From JAEUMG01 sp963805405 (GTDB lineage: Bacteria; Pseudomonadota; Alphaproteobacteria; Rhizobiales; Aestuariivirgaceae), in NCBI GenBank assembly GCA_963805405.1, contig CAWDUC010000018.1, positions 80,542-144,541 on the forward strand: a stretch of 64,000 bases of DNA. Reading direction: 5' to 3'. The notes beneath the pieces were generated by a model. It did no database searches. It was not told the DNA's origin and saw only the letters and a list, made by a program, of their open reading frames with translations. Below are positions 59,219-64,000 of the stretch, piece by piece. Numbering within the stretch: the stretch's first letter is position 1; every line of letters begins with the position of its first letter. The position numbers were made by a program, and so were the translations under genes.

Positions 59219-60127
59219 ATGGCCCAGACAGTCAAAAGCTTGCCGGCAATTGCTTCGGGAGAGGCCGGACTCTCGCGCTACCTCCAGCAGATTCGGCAGT
59301 TTCCGATGCTGGAGCCGAGCGAAGAATACATGCTTGCCAAGGCCTGGAAAGAGCATGGCGACAAGGAAGCCGCTCACAAGCTGATCACCAGCCATTTGCG
59401 GCTCGTGGCCAAGCTCGCCATGGGCTATCGCGGCTATGGCTTGCCGATTTCGGAAGTGATTTCCGAGGGCAATGTCGGTCTCATGCACGCCGTCAAGCGC
59501 TTCGAGCCCGACAAGGGCTTCAGGCTGGCGACCTATGCCATGTGGTGGATCAAGGCTTCGATCCAGGAATTCATCCTGCGCTCGTGGTCGCTCGTCAAAA
59601 TGGGCACCACCGCCAGCCAGAAGAAGCTGTTCTTCAACCTTCGCAAGGTGAAGGGCCAGATCCAGGCGCTTGAGGAAGGCGACCTCAAGCCCGAGCATGT
59701 CAAGGAGATCGCCAGGCGGCTCGCGGTGCCGGAAGAAGACGTCATCTCCATGAACCGGAGATTGTCCGGTGACGCATCCCTCAACTCGCAGGTTCGCGCC
59801 GACTCTGAAGGCGAATGGATGGACTGGCTCGTCGATGAATCCGACGACCAGGAAACTGCTCTCGCCAAGAGTGAGGAGAGCGAACAGCGCATGGGCATGC
59901 TGACCTCGGCTATGGACGCGCTCAATGATCGCGAGAAGCGTGTCTTCGAGGCGCGCAGATTGCGTGACGAGCCGGCGACGCTCGAGGAGTTGTCGCAGGA
60001 GTTCGGTGTATCGCGCGAGCGTATTCGCCAGATCGAAGTACGAGCCTTCGAAAAGGTGCAAAAGGCGGTGAAGAATGCCGCCCAGAAGTCACTCCTCCCG
60101 CGCGCCGTGAGCGAAGCCACCGCGTGA
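59219..60127 (+). CDS. rpoH: heat-shock sigma factor RpoH
   Basis: A 302-residue group-3 sigma-32. Region 2 reads HLRLVAKLAMGYRGYGLPISEVISEGNVGLMHAVKRFEPDKGFRLATYAMWWIKASIQEFILRSWSLVKMGTT, with the RpoH-box (QKKLFFNLRKVKGQI) next, and region 4 has TLEELSQEFGVSRERIRQIEVRAFEKVQKAV. RpoH directs transcription of chaperone and protease genes. Rhizobiales usually carry two RpoH copies. It is followed by a terminator. In relatives it is often next to rluD; here the efflux genes separate them. Confidence 0.97.
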   Translation: MAQTVKSLPAIASGEAGLSRYLQQIRQFPMLEPSEEYMLAKAWKEHGDKEAAHKLITSHLRLVAKLAMGYRGYGLPISEVISEGNVGLMHAVKRFEPDKGFRLATYAMWWIKASIQEFILRSWSLVKMGTTASQKKLFFNLRKVKGQIQALEEGDLKPEHVKEIARRLAVPEEDVISMNRRLSGDASLNSQVRADSEGEWMDWLVDESDDQETALAKSEESEQRMGMLTSAMDALNDREKRVFEARRLRDEPATLEELSQEFGVSRERIRQIEVRAFEKVQKAVKNAAQKSLLPRAVSEATA

Positions 60128-60152
60128 TTGAGATTATCAGTTAGTGCTCTAG

Positions 60153-60180
60153 CGGCCGCGCCCAGCGCGGCCGTTTTGTT
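60153..60180 (+). terminator. intrinsic terminator of rpoH
   Basis: CGGCCGCG / CGCGGCCG (8 bp, 5-base loop) followed by TTTTGTT, 25 bases after the rpoH stop codon. Good rho-independent form. Confidence 0.85.
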
Positions 60181-60235
60181 ATCTCGACACCGGTGCCAAA
60201 ACCGTGTCTCCTGTCGGCGAACGGAGGTGATCCCT

Positions 60236-61120
60236 ATGCCCGCCCTGTCCCGCGAACAGATCGACGCCTTCTGGCTCGACGGCTATCTGATGGTGGAGAA
60301 TGTCGTCGATGCGGCGCAGCTTGCAGCCATGCGTGATGACTTCAACGGCTGGGTCGACGAGAGCCGAGGCAAGACCGCGGCCTACGGCGAAATCATCGAC
60401 GGTCGGCCCCGCTTCGATCTCGAAGGGGGCCATTCGGCAGAGAAGCCTGCCCTGCGGCGGGTCAATTCTCCGGTCGAAGTCTCGCAGGCCTATTACGACT
60501 GCATGGCGGATTCGCAGATGACCGACATGGTCGCAGACCTCATCGGCCCCAATTTGAAGTTCCACCACTGCAAGATCAATTCGAAACTACCCGGCGCCAA
60601 GACCGAGGTGAAGTGGCATCAGGATTTCCCTTTCACGCCGCATTCCAATGACGACATCGTCACAGCCCTGCTCTTCATCGACGAAGTAACAGGCGATAAT
60701 GGTCCGCTCGAAGTCGTGGGCGGCACCCATCGCGGACCGATCCATTCATTATGGCACGATGGCAAGTTCACTGCGGCAGTAGGCGATGATGTCGCCGAGG
60801 CGAGCCGGCGCAAGGCCGTGCGCTGCATGGGACCGGCCGGCGCCTGCTGCTTCATGCACACCCGCCTGCTCCACGGGTCGGCACCGAACTTCTCTGAACA
60901 GCCGCGTACGCTCTTCATCACCGTCTACACCGCTGAAGATGCGCAGCCCTATTCGCCCAATCCGGTGCCGAGCAAATTTGAAGGCCTCGTCGTGCGTGGC
61001 GAAAAGACGAATACCGTTCGCTCCATCGGCTACGCGATGGACCTGCCGCAGAAACCGTCTGCAGCCTCCTTCTTCGTCCAGCAATCGACGCCGGAGAAAC
61101 GACCCGACTACGCCTTCTGA
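60236..61120 (+). CDS. phytanoyl-CoA dioxygenase family protein
   Basis: A 294-residue Fe(II)/2-oxoglutarate-dependent dioxygenase of the PhyH family. The metal triad is visible: HxD in VKWHQDFPFT and the distal His in TRLLHGSAPNFSEQ, with an Arg-containing segment binding 2-oxoglutarate (SEQPRTLFITVYTA). The N-terminus reads SREQIDAFWLDGYLMVENVVDAAQLAAMRDDF, as usual. ATG at 60236 follows a strong GGAGGTGATCC. Substrates of the family range from phytanoyl-CoA to secondary metabolites, so the specific one is unknown. Confidence 0.9.
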   Translation: MPALSREQIDAFWLDGYLMVENVVDAAQLAAMRDDFNGWVDESRGKTAAYGEIIDGRPRFDLEGGHSAEKPALRRVNSPVEVSQAYYDCMADSQMTDMVADLIGPNLKFHHCKINSKLPGAKTEVKWHQDFPFTPHSNDDIVTALLFIDEVTGDNGPLEVVGGTHRGPIHSLWHDGKFTAAVGDDVAEASRRKAVRCMGPAGACCFMHTRLLHGSAPNFSEQPRTLFITVYTAEDAQPYSPNPVPSKFEGLVVRGEKTNTVRSIGYAMDLPQKPSAASFFVQQSTPEKRPDYAF

Positions 61121-61121
61121 T

Positions 61122-61715
61122 CTACTGTATCTGGAAGATCGATTTCGATCCCGGCTCGCGCGGCTTCGACCAGAAAATCTGCACCGCCCATAACTCGCTG
61201 CCACGCTGGACGACGCCGGTCGAGACGAATTCGTAGTCACGCGACATCAGATTGCGACGATGCCCAGAACTGTCGAGCCACGACTTGAATAGCCGCCGCG
61301 CCTTGGCATCATTCGCGGCATCCTTGCGCCGGTCGCTCGCCGCATTCTCGCCGCGCGCCGGATAGAGCTCTGCATCGTCCACATAGGCGGCAAAGCGGGT
61401 GCTGAATTCCTCGCCCCTGCCCGATCGATGGCTGGATTTACCCCGCCGCATATTGTCAATCGCCTGGGCTCGTGCCGCCTCGCGGAGTTGGTCGCTAGCT
61501 TCAAGCGGCGCGCGTGACTTGGCCGTCCGGTAGGAAGAGGCCATTTCGTCGAGCATCGCCTCGAGGTCGGTCCGCAGCATAACCCCCTGGGGAGGCGAAT
61601 CGACGAGACTATGTGCATAGTCGCGATACCCCGCCATGGCAGGAGTGCCGAAAAGGAACAAAAGCGCGATAAACAAGGTCGGCCAAAGGCCGGAATGCGG
61701 GATTGATTGGTTCAT
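61122..61715 (-). CDS. CAP-domain (SCP-like) secreted protein
   Basis: A 197-residue exported protein: signal peptide (LWPTLFIALLFLFGTPAMA) then a CAP domain with LEAMLDEMASSYRTAKSRAPLEASDQLREAARAQAIDNMRRGKSSH, GENAASD and FKSWLDSSGHRRNLMSRDYEFVSTGVVQRGSELWAVQIFW. Bacterial CAP proteins are secreted, of varied and mostly unknown roles. The ATG at 61715 is chosen over TTG 61721. It converges with the dioxygenase gene. Confidence 0.88.
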   Translation of the reverse strand: MNQSIPHSGLWPTLFIALLFLFGTPAMAGYRDYAHSLVDSPPQGVMLRTDLEAMLDEMASSYRTAKSRAPLEASDQLREAARAQAIDNMRRGKSSHRSGRGEEFSTRFAAYVDDAELYPARGENAASDRRKDAANDAKARRLFKSWLDSSGHRRNLMSRDYEFVSTGVVQRGSELWAVQIFWSKPREPGSKSIFQIQ

Positions 61716-61859
61716 AGACAATTAACAGCACTTCTTCGGCAGTGACGACAAGACCTCGTCAACTATGCCACGCGCTTGTTGAGGCGAATTGGGCCTGCTT
61801 TTACCGCCGGTTTGCGGCCTTGGCGATAGAAACGGCGGTTAGCTGAGATTCCGGGCGAG

Positions 61860-63872
61860 ATGGGAAATTTCGTAAAAACGATCCTGAGTAGCAAATACGG
61901 CTCATTTGCGGCCGTAGCGCTATTCTGCGCCCTGATCGCCGGTATCGGCGTGGCCTTCGTCACGCGCGCCACGGCGAAGCTTCTCGAGTCCGACGCCGAA
62001 ATGGTTACCGAAGAGTGGGCGAACTACATCGTTTCCAATGTCCCGGATCTTTCAGAGATTGCCCAGGGCGAAACGCCATCAACGGACTCGGTGATCTTTT
62101 TCGAGCAGGCCCGCCAGGTGGGCCGGGTTTATGATTTCTCGATCTACGACCCGGATGGCCGGCTGATACTCAGATCCGACGAACTCGGCCGCACGCACAC
62201 CTTCAACTACAATATCTTCTCGGCCAGGCCCGAACTCCTGCCGGCGCGCGACACGCGCGAGCGCGTCATATTTGTCAATGAGCGCAGTGGCTCGGTAGGT
62301 CCGGAAGTTTTTGCTGACGCGCTAATTCCGATAGGCTCGCAAGGCAATCTCGACGGCTGGCTTGAGATTAAGGTCGACCAGACCCGCCGCCAGCGTCTCT
62401 TCATGTCCTCCATGACGAGCCTTGCACTGATCATCGGCGCGATCCTGGCCGCCGGGCCGGCTATCGGCTTCTGGTACCGTACCCGCCAGAAGCAACACGC
62501 CGAACGCCAACTCAACTATCTGTCTCACTTCGACATGGCGACCGGCCTGCTCAATCGCGGTGCATGGTTAGAACGGCTTGGAGGGCTGCTTGCCGGGCGC
62601 GACGCAAGCGCACCGCGCGCGACCGTCTTCCAGATTGACCTCAACGGCTTCAAGCTCGCGACCGACAATTTTGGCCCGACCGCGGGCGATACGTTTCTGA
62701 AGGAGATGGCAGCACGGATTGTCGAGGAGCCGTTCTCGCAGGCGACGGTCGCGCGGGTCAACAGCGGACAGTTCGCGGCATTCCTTCCGCGTGTCGCCGA
62801 CACGATCGATGCGGCGCACATGGCGCGCAAATTCGTGGAAGTATTGTCGAAGCCCGTCCAGTGGGAAGATCACTTGCTGAACTCGCCGGTGAGCGTCGGC
62901 ATTGCGTTGATACCCGATGACGGAACAGATGCATCGCGCTTGTGGACAGCGGCCAGCATCGCGCTTGAAGAGGCGATCGAGGCGGGCCGCAACTGCTATC
63001 GCTTCTTCGCCGCCGAGACCGAACGCCAGACCCAGAAGCAGCGCGACCTCGAACTGACGATCACCGAGGCTTACGAGCGCGGCTATTTCGAGCTTCACTA
63101 CCAACCGATCATCGAACTCAAATCGAAGAAGCTGCGCGGTTTTGAGGCGCTTATCCGGCTCAACCACCCGGAAAAAGGCATGATCTCCCCCGCCGACTTC
63201 ATCCCGGTCGCCGAAAAGACCGGCGACATCCAGAAAATTGGCGCTTGGTGCCTCGAGGAAGCCTGCCACACGGCAAGCTTTTGGCCTTCGGACCTGACTG
63301 TGTCGGTCAATCTCTCGCCGTTGCAGTTCAATTCGGGCCAGCTCATCAGCGTGCTGCGCCGAGCACTCGATGCGAGCAACTTCCCCTCATATCGGCTTGA
63401 GCTCGAAGTCACCGAAGGCCTGCTGCTCGGCAATGTCGATGTGGTCAAAGAGCAATTGCACGTTCTGCGTGACATGGGCATCGCAGTTTCGCTCGACGAT
63501 TTCGGCACCGGCTATTCGAGCTTGAGCTATCTTTGGCAGTTCCCGTTCTCCAAGATCAAGATCGACCAGTCATTCATCCGCGCCATCGAAGCGACGCCGA
63601 GCGCACCTGGAATTCTGAAGACGATCATATCGCTCGGGCGCTATCTCGGCGTGCCGATGACGGCGGAAGGCGTAGAGACCGCCGAGCAGGCGCGTTTCCT
63701 CGAGCGCGCTGGATGTCAATTGGCACAAGGCTATCTCTTCAGCCGACCGGTCCCGAGCACGGAAGTTGCGGGCATAATCCTGAAGGACTTCACCAAGAGT
63801 CTCGTCAAGAAGCCGAAATCGTCAAAACGAGCCCGTAAGCCTGCGAAACTTCCTGACGAGGCGATGCTGTGA
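61860..63872 (+). CDS. membrane GGDEF/EAL protein, GGDEF degenerate
   Basis: A 670-residue inner-membrane sensor. Two membrane segments (about 16-35 and 184-205) flank a periplasmic sensor domain. The GGDEF domain (about 220-375) has NSGQF at 301-305 in place of GGDEF, so cyclase activity is unlikely. The EAL domain (about 400-640) is intact: E429 in FEALIRL, N484 in VNLSP, D546-D547 in DDFGTGYSS, K567 and E603 in AEGVET. It should be a c-di-GMP phosphodiesterase, possibly controlled by its GGDEF domain. It overlaps the next gene by 4 bases. Confidence 0.94.
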   Translation: MGNFVKTILSSKYGSFAAVALFCALIAGIGVAFVTRATAKLLESDAEMVTEEWANYIVSNVPDLSEIAQGETPSTDSVIFFEQARQVGRVYDFSIYDPDGRLILRSDELGRTHTFNYNIFSARPELLPARDTRERVIFVNERSGSVGPEVFADALIPIGSQGNLDGWLEIKVDQTRRQRLFMSSMTSLALIIGAILAAGPAIGFWYRTRQKQHAERQLNYLSHFDMATGLLNRGAWLERLGGLLAGRDASAPRATVFQIDLNGFKLATDNFGPTAGDTFLKEMAARIVEEPFSQATVARVNSGQFAAFLPRVADTIDAAHMARKFVEVLSKPVQWEDHLLNSPVSVGIALIPDDGTDASRLWTAASIALEEAIEAGRNCYRFFAAETERQTQKQRDLELTITEAYERGYFELHYQPIIELKSKKLRGFEALIRLNHPEKGMISPADFIPVAEKTGDIQKIGAWCLEEACHTASFWPSDLTVSVNLSPLQFNSGQLISVLRRALDASNFPSYRLELEVTEGLLLGNVDVVKEQLHVLRDMGIAVSLDDFGTGYSSLSYLWQFPFSKIKIDQSFIRAIEATPSAPGILKTIISLGRYLGVPMTAEGVETAEQARFLERAGCQLAQGYLFSRPVPSTEVAGIILKDFTKSLVKKPKSSKRARKPAKLPDEAML

Positions 63873-64000
63873 AGGCCTATCGACTCCGGCTGATGGGAAC
63901 GCCCGCACTTGCCTGCATGCTGCTCGCGGCCGCGCCGTGCTGCACGGCCAACGCCCAGCATACGGCTTATGGTCCCGAAGCCCAGCTACAGATCCCGGTC
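63869..64000 (+). CDS. secreted protein, 3' end cut by window
   Basis: A frame starting at GTG 63869, overlapping the stop of the EAL gene (GTGA) with GAGGCG upstream. It encodes a signal peptide (LMGTPALACMLLAAAPCCTANAQ) and then QHTAYGPEAQLQIPV, where the window ends. The overlap and shared strand suggest translational coupling with the EAL gene. The family cannot be judged from 44 residues. Confidence 0.75.
   Translation, partial: MKAYRLRLMGTPALACMLLAAAPCCTANAQHTAYGPEAQLQIPV

Noticed and set aside
1..64000. CRISPR arrays, insertion sequences or a defence island.
   Set aside because: I saw no regularly spaced repeats, transposase or toxin-antitoxin genes; the window is core and ordinary accessory chromosome.

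Overview
The window is a roughly 60% GC chromosomal segment from an alphaproteobacterium, most likely of the Rhizobiales/Hyphomicrobiales. This rests on the acidic, long RpoD, an alphaproteobacterial-type RpoH, a HlyU-family protein, the rluD/DUF6476 divergent pair, the dnaG-rpoD and carA/yqeY neighbourhoods, and a CtrA-like box. It is mostly ordinary chromosome: core information-processing genes with transporters, stress enzymes and many small secreted or membrane proteins between them. I see no prophage, insertion sequence, CRISPR array or defence island.

Layout. 0-5 kb: small hypothetical proteins, a glutathione S-transferase, a DMT permease and a CAT-anticodon tRNA. 5-16 kb: AMP nucleosidase, a SIMPL-domain protein, an ATP-grasp-like protein, DUF4424, VOC, HlyU and metallo-beta-lactamase-fold proteins, a second GST, a broken DUF924 gene and an ABC membrane domain with no ATPase. 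16-28 kb: rpoD-cupin, dnaG, a PhoX-type phosphatase, a broken DMT permease, Ohr, a broken yqeY, carA and a response regulator/broken kinase pair. 28-38 kb: PepSY and cytochrome b561 genes divergent from that two-component system, CorA/ZntB, amidase, a CPA2 antiporter with a cyclic-nucleotide-binding domain, a candidate structured small RNA, carB and greA. 38-50 kb: glutathione peroxidase, DUF922, two cold-shock genes, a class I amidotransferase, an MFS-MFS-DMT operon, a frameshifted copC-copD/cytochrome c operon, MlaC-like and PilZ proteins. 50-64 kb: lytic transglycosylase, secreted cupin, tRNA-Glu, rluD, a TetR/EmrAB efflux module with two palindromic operators, rpoH, phytanoyl-CoA dioxygenase, a CAP protein and a membrane GGDEF/EAL protein overlapping a secreted protein that runs off the end.

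How the genes fit together. Carbamoyl-phosphate synthase subunits are both present but about 8 kb apart. rpoD, dnaG and rpoH supply transcription and replication initiation factors. OmpR regulator/kinase and PepSY/cytochrome b561 form a divergent sensory-redox module with direct repeats in the shared promoter. TetR/EmrAB is a self-contained drug-efflux switch lying between rluD and rpoH.

Two points deserve attention. First, a 33.4-33.6 kb stretch folds into four or more stem-loops ending in an intrinsic terminator, with C-rich loops complementary to Shine-Dalgarno sequences. A motif upstream of it recurs upstream of the neighbouring small secreted-protein gene. Second, at least six otherwise well-conserved genes carry single-base frameshifts, nearly all readable as +1 insertions, which may be sequencing artefacts rather than true gene decay.
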